A stretch of 64,000 nt of DNA, taken from NCBI GenBank assembly GCA_903900335.1, contig CAIUMP010000021.1, positions 62,001 to 126,000 on the forward strand. Direction: 5' to 3'. The notes beneath the pieces were generated by a model, which made no database searches, had not been told where the DNA came from, and saw nothing but the letters and a program-made list of their open reading frames with translations. This stretch comes from an uncultured Ignavibacteriota bacterium. GTDB taxonomy: Bacteria > Bacteroidota > Ignavibacteria > Palsa-1295. Of the stretch, positions 54,258 to 63,608 are shown one piece after another (within the stretch, counting starts at the first letter, position 1; each line of letters begins with the position of its first letter). Both the position numbers and the translations under genes were made by a program.

Positions 54258-56990
54258 ATGGCAAAGAAGCAATCCAAGAAGACTGACGTCGCTACCACAG
54301 AAGCAGAGCCAAAGAGCCACTTTCTTTCAGAAGATGAAGAACGGACGTTGCTCTCCGGATCCACGGAAAAAGTAGGCGTCCTACCGGAGTGGGTGCCTGT
54401 TCTCGCGTTGCGGGATGTGGTCATATACCCGTTTATGATCTTTCCAGTTCTTGTTGGCCGCGAAAGCTCGCTCGGCTCGGTCAGCGCGGCGGTTGGCCGT
54501 GAGCGCTACCTCTTTCTTGTGGCGCAGCGTAACTCTCAACAAGAAGATCCGCCAATGGGGGAGTTGTACCAGCACGGTACACTGGCGAAGATCGTCCGCA
54601 TCATCCGACTTCCGAATGGACTGATGAAGGTGCTGGTGGATGGTCTGGAACAAGCCGTTGCGACGGAGTACGGGATGGTCGATGGCCACGTCGAAGCAAA
54701 AGTGGTTGTCCTGGAGCCGGAGTCCGTATTTGCACCTGAGCTTGAAGCCTTAACGCGACATGCAAGTGAGTTATTCCGAGAGTACGTTAAGCAATCGCGA
54801 ACGGTGCCGCAGGAGGTACTGCTGGCATTCGAGAATATCGCAGACCCACGTCGTAAGCTTTTCTACATCGCGGCGCACCTGGCAAAAGACTTAGAGAGCA
54901 AGCAGCGGATCGTGGAAATCACCGATCTGCGTGAGCAGTATCTGCATTTGACCACACTCCTTACGAGTGAGCTGGATATTCTTCGAATCGAACATGAGAT
55001 AGACGAGAAGGTCCAACAAACAATTCAGAAATCCCAACGGAAGTACTTTCTGAGTGAGCAGATTCGCGTGCTGCAGCAGGAGCTGGGTGAGAACGTCGAG
55101 GAGCAACATCCAGAACTCGCAAAGCTAGCGGAGCAACTCGATGCCACCAAATTACCCAAGCACGTGCGCGAGCGCGCCGACGAAGAGCTTGCTAGATTGC
55201 GCAAGACGCCTGCGATGTCTCCCGAGGCGTCAGTCATCCGGACCTATCTCGAATGGCTCGCAGAACTTCCGTGGAAGAAGCGGACGAAGGACCATCTTAA
55301 TATCGAGCATGTCCGGGAAGTGTTAGAGGCTGATCATTACGGATTGGAAAAGCCCAAAGAGCGCATTCTGGAGCACATCGCTGTGCTCAACTTGGTCGAA
55401 AAGATGAGGGGGCAGATTCTGTGCCTAACCGGCCCTCCGGGAGTAGGTAAGACATCGCTGGCGCGCTCGATCGCGGGAGCTTTGGGTCGCGAGTTCATAC
55501 GAATATCACTTGGCGGTGTGCGAGACGAAGCGGAAATTCGTGGACATCGACGAACCTACATCGGTTCAATGCCGGGGAAGATCATTCAATCCATGAAGAA
55601 GGCCGGGGTTTCGAATCCATTGATATTGCTGGATGAAGTAGATAAGATGTCGATGGATTTTCGCGGCGACCCGAGCTCCGCGCTGCTCGAAGTGCTCGAC
55701 CCTGAACAGAACAATACGTTTAGCGATCATTATCTCGAGGTCGAGTATGATCTCAGCAATGTCTTCTTCGTGACGACGGCAAACGTGCGCTACAACATTC
55801 CGCTGCCGTTGCAGGATCGCATGGAGGTCATCGAGATACCGGGCTATCTCGAGCACGATAAGTTGGAGATCGCTAAGCGGCATATCATTCCGAATCAGCT
55901 CCGCGCGCACGGTCTGCCGCCAGGTACCGTGATCTTTGAAGACGCTGCCCTCTTGCGATTGATCCGGCAGTACACCGAGGAGGCTGGCGTTCGCAATCTG
56001 GTGAGGCAGATCGCACGTATTTGTCGCAAGGTCGCGCGCCAGATCGTGAGCAAAGCGTATGAGAATTTGCCGGCGGAGACCAAATCGCCTGCGAACGCCC
56101 GCACAGAGGATCCTGCGATTTCTCGCGTAACCGTTAGTGAGCACGGAATTCTCACACTGGATGAATCTGGAGACGAGGATACAGGTCGTTTCGAAGATGG
56201 CGAGACTCCGAAGGAGACGCTTAAAGTGCCAGAAGGCTTTAGCGTGACGGTCACGGTTTCATCGCTCGACTCCTACCTTGGCGTCCCCAAGTATCTCATC
56301 TCGAAAAGCGAGCTTGCTCCCAAGGTCGGGGCTGTCATGGGATTGGCATGGACAAGCACCGGAGGCGATGTGCTGCCCGTTGAAGTTGCGGTCATCAAAG
56401 GCAGCGAGAAGCTGACTTTGACAGGTCAGCTCGGCGATGTAATGAAGGAGTCGGCGCAGGCGGCGCTGACCTACATCCGCTCCAATTACAAAGAATTGAA
56501 ACTGCCGCTCGGCTTCTCCAAGCACAAGGAGATTCACATTCACCTACCCGAAGGCGCGATTCCAAAGGATGGTCCATCGGCGGGAATTACCTTGATCATG
56601 GCGATGCTATCAGCGGTATCAGGTCGGCCTGCACGCGGGGATATTGCAATGACAGGCGAGATCACCCTGCGCGGAAATGTGCTTGCTATTGGCGGACTTC
56701 AGGAGAAGTTACTTTCTGCCAAGCGAGCGGGCATCAAGGCCGTGCTCATTCCGGAGGATAATCGCGGCACCCTCTCGGAGATACCAGAGCGCATCAAAGA
56801 GGGGCTTAATATTATACCGATCGCGAAGGTGGATCAGGCGGTTGGGATCGTGTTCGATCTTACGACACCAGCTGAAAAGTTGAAGCGGAAGGAGGCGGCT
56901 GCCGTTGTTAAAGTGACCGTGAAAGCGAAAAACAAGAAAGCAATCAGTCAAAGGGTGTCGGCGAAAAGGAAGTCGGTGAAGAAGAAGTAA
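54258..56990 (+). CDS. lon: ATP-dependent protease Lon
   Basis: 910 residues from ATG 54258 (an upstream frame adds 16). The N-terminal substrate domain includes LALRDVVIYPFMIFPVLVGR. The AAA+ module has Walker A GPPGVGKTSLARS and Walker B LILLDEVDKMS. The C-terminal Ser-Lys protease carries PKDGPSAGITL with the nucleophile Ser and KRAGIKAVLIP with the Lys. It is longer than E. coli Lon (784) through an N-terminal extension, an insert between ATPase and protease (~615-670) and a Lys-rich tail (RVSAKRKSVKKK). Cytoplasmic quality-control protease; the inverted repeat upstream may regulate it. Confidence 0.97.
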   Translation: MAKKQSKKTDVATTEAEPKSHFLSEDEERTLLSGSTEKVGVLPEWVPVLALRDVVIYPFMIFPVLVGRESSLGSVSAAVGRERYLFLVAQRNSQQEDPPMGELYQHGTLAKIVRIIRLPNGLMKVLVDGLEQAVATEYGMVDGHVEAKVVVLEPESVFAPELEALTRHASELFREYVKQSRTVPQEVLLAFENIADPRRKLFYIAAHLAKDLESKQRIVEITDLREQYLHLTTLLTSELDILRIEHEIDEKVQQTIQKSQRKYFLSEQIRVLQQELGENVEEQHPELAKLAEQLDATKLPKHVRERADEELARLRKTPAMSPEASVIRTYLEWLAELPWKKRTKDHLNIEHVREVLEADHYGLEKPKERILEHIAVLNLVEKMRGQILCLTGPPGVGKTSLARSIAGALGREFIRISLGGVRDEAEIRGHRRTYIGSMPGKIIQSMKKAGVSNPLILLDEVDKMSMDFRGDPSSALLEVLDPEQNNTFSDHYLEVEYDLSNVFFVTTANVRYNIPLPLQDRMEVIEIPGYLEHDKLEIAKRHIIPNQLRAHGLPPGTVIFEDAALLRLIRQYTEEAGVRNLVRQIARICRKVARQIVSKAYENLPAETKSPANARTEDPAISRVTVSEHGILTLDESGDEDTGRFEDGETPKETLKVPEGFSVTVTVSSLDSYLGVPKYLISKSELAPKVGAVMGLAWTSTGGDVLPVEVAVIKGSEKLTLTGQLGDVMKESAQAALTYIRSNYKELKLPLGFSKHKEIHIHLPEGAIPKDGPSAGITLIMAMLSAVSGRPARGDIAMTGEITLRGNVLAIGGLQEKLLSAKRAGIKAVLIPEDNRGTLSEIPERIKEGLNIIPIAKVDQAVGIVFDLTTPAEKLKRKEAAAVVKVTVKAKNKKAISQRVSAKRKSVKKK

Positions 56991-57011
56991 AAGGACATCG
57001 AGTCGAAGTCA

Positions 57012-57332
57012 TTATAGAGATACGTCCAGTTGTAGTTTCTCTGATAGTGCTTTTGCAAGAAAGCTCTGAATGCTCTCGCCGCTCTTTTCATTCACCCAAT
57101 GTGCGACGGTCTCCGACCACAGAAAGCGATGTCCCGCATAGTTCGCGGAGACCCACAACTGTTCCAGTGGCGCTTGCGGAGTGATGACGATCTTCTCGCC
57201 GTCTTCGAATTCGATGGTTAATACGTCGCCACGTTTGTCGAGATCGAAATCCAGTCCGCCGTCAATGAGATCGCTCAGCTTCGATTCGAGATCGCGGATG
57301 GTGGTGTCGTAGGTTGTTGCAAAAGTGGGCAT
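57012..57332 (-). CDS. cyaY: CyaY (bacterial frataxin), iron donor protein
   Basis: 106 residues from ATG 57332, the same length as E. coli CyaY; a GTG 39 bases upstream is possible. The frataxin pattern is clear: an acidic first helix (TTIRDLESKLSDLIDGGLDFDLD), then the strands DVLTIEFEDGEKIVI, PLEQLWVSANYAGHRFLW, WVNEKSGESIQSFLAKALSE. Frataxins bind iron on the acidic helix and modulate Fe-S cluster assembly by IscS. No isc genes are in the window. Frataxin is best known in Proteobacteria and eukaryotes, so its presence here is notable. Confidence 0.87.
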   Translation of the reverse strand: MPTFATTYDTTIRDLESKLSDLIDGGLDFDLDKRGDVLTIEFEDGEKIVITPQAPLEQLWVSANYAGHRFLWSETVAHWVNEKSGESIQSFLAKALSEKLQLDVSL

Positions 57333-57405
57333 TCCGAAGTAGTTTGTGAAAGCACCAAACGCAACAAACACGGCCTCAATTCACACTTTTGGGAAGAGAG
57401 TGTCG

Positions 57406-57413
57406 TATATTTG
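57406..57413 (+). promoter_or_regulatory. TAnnTTTG box directly before a start codon
   Basis: TATATTTG ends six bases before ATG 57419. If used as a -7 element, transcription would start at or next to the ATG, giving a leaderless mRNA. An upstream TTTTG (57387-57391) is only 14 bases away, shorter than the usual 19-21. Confidence 0.4.
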
Positions 57414-57418
57414 CGCGA

Positions 57419-58090
57419 ATGAAAAAACACAGCATATTCACAATTCTACCGTTCTCGATTCTTCATCTTCGTGGATATGGGTTTTCCCTCTGGGGGCGGC
57501 TCGTTTTCGCCTGGGAGTTTACCCGCCAGTATTATGGCATTCAACAAGCGACGAAGCTCTGGGTACAGAAGATCATGTCGCTGCTGTTCTACCTCAAGAA
57601 GACAGTGGACGTCAGCGGCGCGATGGCGGAGCTAGGTGTGTATAAGGGAGGTACGGCGAAGCTCATGGCGGATGTTGTTCCCGACAAGCCGTTGTACTTA
57701 TTCGATACCTTCGGTGGTATGCCGCAAGTGAAAGCTATCGATATTCACAAGGCTGGGGATTTCGCCGACACGTCCGTCGAAGAGGTCTCAGGTCTGCTAG
57801 GAACCAGGACTAATGCGATCTTTCGGAAGGGCTTCTTTCCTGAGACAGCCAAGGGGCTCGAAGATGAACGATTTTCGTTCGTGCATATTGATGGGGACTT
57901 GTACCAGTCCACGCTCGATTCACTGGTGTTCTTCTACCCGCGAATGCCCAAAGGCGGTGTGATGATCCTAGATGACTACGAATGGCCTGACTGTCCCGGC
58001 GTCAAGCAGGCTATGGACGAATTCCTCGCGGACAAACCGGAGAGGCCGTTCGTACAAACGAAGTATCAAGCGATACTCATCAAGCAGTAG
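57419..58090 (+). CDS. TylF/MycF-type O-methyltransferase
   Basis: 223 residues from ATG 57419. AELGVYKGGTAKLMADVV (SAM site), YLFDTFGGMP, FSFVHIDGDLYQSTLDSL and GGVMILDDYEWPDCPGVKQA (metal-binding DD pair) are the signature of the macrocin O-methyltransferase family, which methylates sugars in macrolides and surface glycans. It starts with MKKHSIFT and has no signal peptide. It is isolated between cyaY and uvrA, so the sugar acceptor is unknown. No ribosome site is seen, in line with the possible leaderless promoter. Confidence 0.88.
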   Translation: MKKHSIFTILPFSILHLRGYGFSLWGRLVFAWEFTRQYYGIQQATKLWVQKIMSLLFYLKKTVDVSGAMAELGVYKGGTAKLMADVVPDKPLYLFDTFGGMPQVKAIDIHKAGDFADTSVEEVSGLLGTRTNAIFRKGFFPETAKGLEDERFSFVHIDGDLYQSTLDSLVFFYPRMPKGGVMILDDYEWPDCPGVKQAMDEFLADKPERPFVQTKYQAILIKQ

Positions 58091-58095
58091 GGGAC

Positions 58096-61000
58096 TTAGT
58101 CTATCGGCATCCCAAGTTCTTTCCGCAGATAGAACGCCGTGTGGCTCCCGCTTGTGCCAAAGCGCGAAGCGAGATCTTCCGGTGTGCCTTCATCAACAAT
58201 TGATCCGCCTGCGCCACCACCTTCGGGACCAAGATCGACGACCCAGTCCGCCATCTTTATCACATCGAGGTTGTGCTCGATGACGATGACGGTATTGCCG
58301 CGCTGACGCAGTTCGAGTAGCACGGACATGAGTTGTCGAATGTCCTGGAAGTGGAGTCCGGTTGTTGGCTCATCGAGGATGTAGCAGGTCTTGCCTGTTG
58401 CCACTTTCGAAAGTTCCGTTGCGAGCTTCACGCGTTGCGCCTCGCCACCGGAGAGCGTTGGCGCGGGTTGCCCCAAGCGGATGTAGCCGAGACCTACACC
58501 GGATAAGCCTGCAAGTTTGCGACGAATACGTGGTATCTCGGAGAAGAACGCCTCCGCTTCGGTCACGCTCATCTCCAGCACATCCGAAATGGATTTGCCT
58601 TTGTAATGCACTTCGAGCGTTTCGCGATTGTAGCGTTTGCCTTTACAGACATCGCATGTCACATACACATCCGGCAGGAAGTTCATCTCGATCTTCTTCA
58701 CTCCATCGCCTTCGCACTCTTCGCAGCGACCACTCTTTACGTTGAAGGAGAAGCGTCCAACCTTATACCCGCGAATCTTCGCTTCGGGAAGCGTCGCATA
58801 AAAATCACGGATGTAGGAGAAGAGTCCGGTGTAGGTTGCAGGATTCGAGCGCGGCGTGCGGCCGATGGGGGATTGATCGATCTCGATGACTTTATCAATG
58901 AGATCGAGACCTTCAACCGATTTGAACGGCAGCGGTACGGTGTGCGATTTGTAGAAATGCCGATTGAGTACCGGTGCGAGCGTCTCGTTTATCAACGTTG
59001 ATTTGCCAGAGCCTGAGACGCCGGTGATGCAGGTGAATCCACCTATAGGAATGGAGAGCGTTACATCGCGCAAGTTGTTGCCTGTTGCACCAGTGAGCAC
59101 GATCATCCGCTCTGCATCGGGGGCAACGCGCTCCTTCGGTATTTCCAACTGTTCGACATTCGCGAGATAGCGCGCCGTCGGAGAATCCTCGCTGACGAAA
59201 TATCCTTCCGGCGAGACTTCACCACTCGCGGGTTCGCGGAAGAGTGCAGGCGGGCCATACGCAACAAGCTTGCCGCCGTATTCACCCGCGAGAGGACCAA
59301 TATCGAAGAGCATATCGGCAGACTCCATCATCTCTCTATCATGCTCGACAACGATGACGGTGTTGCCGAGATCACGGAGCTGCTCGAGCGAGTAGATGAG
59401 CAAGCGATTGTCACGTTGATGAAGTCCGATGCTCGGCTCATCCAAAATGTATAGGACGCCTACAAGTTGAGTGCCGATCTGCGTTGCAAGGCGAATGCGC
59501 TGCGACTCTCCGCCGGAGAGGGTTCGCGCCGAGCGATTGAAATTGAGGTAACCGAGTCCCACTTGAAGCAGAAACTCGATGCGTGGAATGATCTCGCGCA
59601 TGATCGGCTCGGAGATTGTCTTACGCATTCCTTCGAAGGTGAGCGACTTGAAGAAGGGGATCGTGTCCGTCAGCGAGAGCGAGACGATGTCCTGCACATT
59701 CTTTCCATCGATGCGGATGGCGAGATGCTCTGGCTTCAAGCGACCACCGTGGCACTCGGGACACGGATGCGCTGCCATGAACTCCTCTGCCCATTGCCGC
59801 TGCGATTCGGAATTCGATTCACTGATCCAATAGCGCAAAGTCGCGTACACGCCAGCCCACTTCGTCTGATATTTCGATTGCCGGCCTCGATCCGAGACCC
59901 ATGTGACGGAGAGCTTCTCCTTGCCGGAGCCATCCATTAGCATTTCCATCAGCTCCGGCGTGAGTTCGCTAATGGGATCGCTCATTTTCTCGCCCCAATA
60001 TTCGAAGACGGCCTCGACCTGCGCCCAGAGCCAACTCTTTTTCTCTTTGCCGAGCGGTGCAATGCCGCCATCTGCAACAGAGATAGATTTGCTTGGAATA
60101 ATGATATCTTCGACAAGATCGCGAATCTCCCCGAGGCCGTGACATTTCGGGCACGCACTCGAAGCGGAGTTGAAGGAGAAGGTATTCGGTTGCGGCTCTT
60201 CGTAGGAGCGTCCGCAATTGGGGCAGCTATACTGTGAGCTGAAGAGCGTATCGACAGCAACTTGTTGGTCTGGCGTTTGAGTCGAAGCGGTCATCACACC
60301 CTTGCCCATCTTCAGTGCCGTCTCGACCGATGCCGTGAGACGCTGACGAATATCTCCAGTGAGTACGAGCCGATCGACAACGACATCAATCGTGTGAATC
60401 TTATAGCGATCGACCTCCATTTTATCGGTGATCTCAAGGATCTCGCCGTCAACGCGAACGCGGGTGTAACCTTGGCGCAGCGTGTCGCGGAAGAGCTCGC
60501 GGTAGTGGCCTTTGCGTCCGCGAATGAGCGGCGCGAGGATGGTGACCTTCGTGCCATCGGGATGCTTGACGATCGCGTCGAGCATCTGGTCGATGGTCTG
60601 CTTCGACACAGGCAGATTGCAATCGACGCAGAACTGTGTGCCGAGTCGCGCGAAGAGCAGGCGGATGAAATCGTAAATTTCGGTGACGGTCCCGACAGTC
60701 GAGCGCGGCGTGGAGCCGATGGTTTTTTGCTCGATGGAAATCGCGGGGGAGAGGCCTTCGATGTGGTCAACATCCGGGCGCTCCATCATGTCAAGGAATT
60801 GCCGCGCGTAGGGAGAGAGCGATTCGACATAGCGACGCTGGCCCTCGGCGTAGATCGTATCGAATGCGAGCGACGACTTACCCGAACCAGAAATACCCGT
60901 AATAACGACGAGCTTCTCGCGCGGAATATCGACATCGACACCGCGCAAGTTATGAACGCGCGCGCCACGCACGATGATCGAGTCCTCGGACGACGCGCTG

Positions 61001-61098
61001 CTATGCCCCACCCAATCCGGGAGCACACCCTTCGGCTCCACAAAAACGGGAGCCGCAATAATCTCGCTCTTCTTACTCTTTTTCGCGACCTTAGCCAA
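58096..61098 (-). CDS. uvrA: Excinuclease ABC subunit A
   Basis: 1000 residues, the damage-sensing ATPase of nucleotide excision repair. First ABC half: [20 protein letters not shown], zinc fingers (CVDCNLP and CPNC...CPKCHG), [16 protein letters not shown]. Second half: [15 protein letters not shown], the CEECEGDG...CDVCKGKRY zinc finger, [15 protein letters not shown] and [16 protein letters not shown]. The N-terminus has ~35 extra residues rich in Lys and a TTG start (61098), so the true start may lie further in. Standard length is ~940-960. Confidence 0.97.
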   Translation of the reverse strand: MAKVAKKSKKSEIIAAPVFVEPKGVLPDWVGHSSASSEDSIIVRGARVHNLRGVDVDIPREKLVVITGISGSGKSSLAFDTIYAEGQRRYVESLSPYARQFLDMMERPDVDHIEGLSPAISIEQKTIGSTPRSTVGTVTEIYDFIRLLFARLGTQFCVDCNLPVSKQTIDQMLDAIVKHPDGTKVTILAPLIRGRKGHYRELFRDTLRQGYTRVRVDGEILEITDKMEVDRYKIHTIDVVVDRLVLTGDIRQRLTASVETALKMGKGVMTASTQTPDQQVAVDTLFSSQYSCPNCGRSYEEPQPNTFSFNSASSACPKCHGLGEIRDLVEDIIIPSKSISVADGGIAPLGKEKKSWLWAQVEAVFEYWGEKMSDPISELTPELMEMLMDGSGKEKLSVTWVSDRGRQSKYQTKWAGVYATLRYWISESNSESQRQWAEEFMAAHPCPECHGGRLKPEHLAIRIDGKNVQDIVSLSLTDTIPFFKSLTFEGMRKTISEPIMREIIPRIEFLLQVGLGYLNFNRSARTLSGGESQRIRLATQIGTQLVGVLYILDEPSIGLHQRDNRLLIYSLEQLRDLGNTVIVVEHDREMMESADMLFDIGPLAGEYGGKLVAYGPPALFREPASGEVSPEGYFVSEDSPTARYLANVEQLEIPKERVAPDAERMIVLTGATGNNLRDVTLSIPIGGFTCITGVSGSGKSTLINETLAPVLNRHFYKSHTVPLPFKSVEGLDLIDKVIEIDQSPIGRTPRSNPATYTGLFSYIRDFYATLPEAKIRGYKVGRFSFNVKSGRCEECEGDGVKKIEMNFLPDVYVTCDVCKGKRYNRETLEVHYKGKSISDVLEMSVTEAEAFFSEIPRIRRKLAGLSGVGLGYIRLGQPAPTLSGGEAQRVKLATELSKVATGKTCYILDEPTTGLHFQDIRQLMSVLLELRQRGNTVIVIEHNLDVIKMADWVVDLGPEGGGAGGSIVDEGTPEDLASRFGTSGSHTAFYLRKELGMPID

Positions 61099-61301
61099 CG
61101 TACCGAACCCGATAAAGACAATGATTTTCGCCCCACCCAGAACCGATTTCCGCGAGCGATTTGGGAAAACAAGTTGGGGTTTGGGTTGGTTGCTTTGGAG
61201 CGGGTTTTAAGAGGAGGAAGAGTTGGCTGGGTGAAGGATCTTCAGTCGCGAAACTAATCCTTCGGGCCGAGTCTTTGAAGGCCGGAATATTTGCACACCT
61301 T

Positions 61302-62267
61302 GTGAGAGAGACGCCACCGACACGTAGGGACCTCCTAACCACCGAGCATCTGCCCGTCGAGACGATAACCCGCCTTCTCGACCGGAGCGACTATTTTGTT
61401 GAGATGTTGCGCATCCCGTCACCGTTTCAGAAACTGCGCACACTGGAGGGCCGGACGGTCGCGAATTTGTTCTTCGAGAATTCCACCAGAACGCGGATAT
61501 CTTTCGAACTTGCCGAGCGGCGCATGGGTGCCGATCACGTGACGCTGACGCCCAGCGGCAGCAGTATGACAAAGGGGGAGTCGGTTCTGGATACCGTCCG
61601 GGTGATCGAGGCAATGAAGGTGGATGCTGTCGTTGTCCGCCATAGTGTCTCCGGAGTGCCCGGGTTTTTGGCGGGGCATCTTCCGACCCATGTGCACGTC
61701 GTTAATGCTGGCGATGGCGCACATGAGCATCCCACCCAGGCGCTCTTGGATGCTGCGGAACTGAGAGCAGCGTTGGGGGACCTTCGGGGAAAACGGGTCG
61801 TGATCGTCGGAGATATTTTGCACTCGAGGGTGGCGCGCTCCAATGTGTGGCTATTGAAGAAGTTCGGTGCGGAGGTCGTGCTGGTTGGGCCGTCAACACT
61901 TTTGCCGAGGCACGCGGAGAAAGTGTTCGGAGTAGAAGTGAGTTGGAAGATGGATGATGCTCTCGTGAAGGCAGACGCAGTGATGATGCTCAGAATTCAG
62001 ATGGAGCGGATGGCCGGCGGCTTCTTTCCGTCTTTGGAAGACTACAGTAGTAGGTATGGATTATCGGCAAGCGGAGCCGGGGCGCGGCGCAGCGCATCAT
62101 GCGTTATCCTGCACCCGGGGCCTGTGAATCTTGGAGTGGAACTGGATGCGGAAGTATCAGGTGGTGAGCAGTCGTTGGTATTGAAGCAAGTCAAGCGTGG
62201 TGTAGCGGTTAGAATGGCTGTCTTGGAGTGGATGTTTGAATCGGAAACAAGTAGCAGAGTAGAATGA
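61302..62267 (+). CDS. pyrB: Aspartate carbamoyltransferase catalytic subunit
   Basis: 321 residues from GTG 61302; TTG 61275 and TTG 61161 are alternatives in the same frame and no strong ribosome site decides. The carbamoyl-phosphate loop FFENSTRTRISFE, SSMTKGES, HVVNAGDGAHEHPTQALLDA and ILHPGPVNLG (usual HPGPVNRG) are present. A Leu replaces the customary Arg in the last motif. It condenses carbamoyl phosphate with aspartate. Its stop overlaps the pyrC start (ATGA), so the two are coupled. Confidence 0.93.
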   Translation: MRETPPTRRDLLTTEHLPVETITRLLDRSDYFVEMLRIPSPFQKLRTLEGRTVANLFFENSTRTRISFELAERRMGADHVTLTPSGSSMTKGESVLDTVRVIEAMKVDAVVVRHSVSGVPGFLAGHLPTHVHVVNAGDGAHEHPTQALLDAAELRAALGDLRGKRVVIVGDILHSRVARSNVWLLKKFGAEVVLVGPSTLLPRHAEKVFGVEVSWKMDDALVKADAVMMLRIQMERMAGGFFPSLEDYSSRYGLSASGAGARRSASCVILHPGPVNLGVELDAEVSGGEQSLVLKQVKRGVAVRMAVLEWMFESETSSRVE

Positions 62268-63538
62268 ACCTCCTATTACAAAATGCTCGGATCATTGACC
62301 CCTCGCAGAAGCTTGATGCCTCCGGGATGGATATTGAAATCCGGAATGGTGTGATCGCTCGGATCGGTCAGGGGCTGAAGCCCGATGGCGATAGCAGGGA
62401 TCTGGCCGGCGCTGTTGTCGCTCCCGGCTTCTTTGATATGCATGTTCATCTTCGCGAACCAGGGCAGGAGTACAAGGAGACGATCGAGTCGGGGCTTGGC
62501 GCTGCAATGGCCGGCGGATTCACGGGGGTCTGCTGTATGCCAAATACCGAGCCTTCGATCTCCGATCCGTTCGTTGTTAGCTACATAAAGGAGAAGGCGG
62601 CGGGGCATCTTGTGGATCTGACGATCTGTGGCACAATGACGAAGGACCGCGCTGGCGAAGAGCTTTCACGGATGGATGCATTGGCAAAATCCGGAATCCG
62701 GATGATCTCGGATGATGGTGTAGCTCTGAGAAGTTCGCAGATGATGCGGCGGGTTTTCGAGTACGCTAAGATGTTCGATCTGCTGGTAACCCAGCATTGC
62801 GAAGAGCACACGATGACTGTGAAGGCTCCGGTGAACGAGGGGCGGGTTTCGACCAAGCTTGGGTTGACGGGTTGGCCTTCGGTCGCAGAGGAGATAGTCC
62901 TATCGAGGGATATCTTGCTTGCGGAGTATGTCGGCGGAGTAAGGTACCACGCGGCGCATCTGAGCACAAAGGGCTCGGTTCGCATAGTTCGAGAGGCCAA
63001 GTCGCGGGGAGTGGCAGTGACCTGCGAGGTGACACCGCATCATTTCGCCCTCACTGAAGATGCCGTCGAGCGTCATGGAACGATGGCAAAGATGAATCCG
63101 CCCCTTCGGACGCAGGAAGATATTGATGCGATCATCGAAGGATTGAAGGATGGTACGATCGATTGCATCTCTACCGACCACGCACCGCACGCTACTCATG
63201 AGAAGGAGACGGACATGGTGAGCGCCGCTTTTGGGATCATAGGACTTGAGACGGCTCTGCCGCTCGGGATAACTCATCTGGTGGAGTCGGGGAGACTGAG
63301 TCTCGTGGAGTACATCACAAAGTGCTCTGTCAATCCTAGGGCAGCGTTGCGGTTGCCGCAGGTTTCTGTCAAAGAGGGGACGTTGGCCAATCTGACGATC
63401 TTTGATCCGAAGGCGAAATGGCGCTTCATGGAGCAGGATATTCGATCTAAGTCCCACAATACTCCGTTTATTGGCCAGGATTTTGTGGGAAAGGTGATCG
63501 GCAGCATAAATAATGGGTTGTCTCACTGGCCGCGTTAG
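62264..63538 (+). CDS. pyrC: Dihydroorotase
   Basis: 424 residues, class I cyclic amidohydrolase. Zinc-binding motifs are FDMHVHLREPGQEYKET (HxH), HCEEHTM and ISTDHAPHATHEKE. The end (AKWRFMEQDIRSKSHNTPFIGQ) is typical of dihydroorotases. It makes dihydroorotate from carbamoyl aspartate. Coupled with pyrB by a 4-base overlap; carA is 8 kb upstream. Confidence 0.95.
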   Translation: MNLLLQNARIIDPSQKLDASGMDIEIRNGVIARIGQGLKPDGDSRDLAGAVVAPGFFDMHVHLREPGQEYKETIESGLGAAMAGGFTGVCCMPNTEPSISDPFVVSYIKEKAAGHLVDLTICGTMTKDRAGEELSRMDALAKSGIRMISDDGVALRSSQMMRRVFEYAKMFDLLVTQHCEEHTMTVKAPVNEGRVSTKLGLTGWPSVAEEIVLSRDILLAEYVGGVRYHAAHLSTKGSVRIVREAKSRGVAVTCEVTPHHFALTEDAVERHGTMAKMNPPLRTQEDIDAIIEGLKDGTIDCISTDHAPHATHEKETDMVSAAFGIIGLETALPLGITHLVESGRLSLVEYITKCSVNPRAALRLPQVSVKEGTLANLTIFDPKAKWRFMEQDIRSKSHNTPFIGQDFVGKVIGSINNGLSHWPR

Positions 63539-63608
63539 TCTCCCGAGGTTCTCCTGCGCAGCGCGGTAACGAAAGCGTGTTTCTGATTTTGATGTTTGCA
63601 GTTTTTTC

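Noticed and set aside
60262-61257. 331-residue open frame antisense to the 5' part of uvrA
   Set aside because: It lies wholly opposite a certain gene, has no ribosome site or known motif, and mirrors the codon bias of uvrA.
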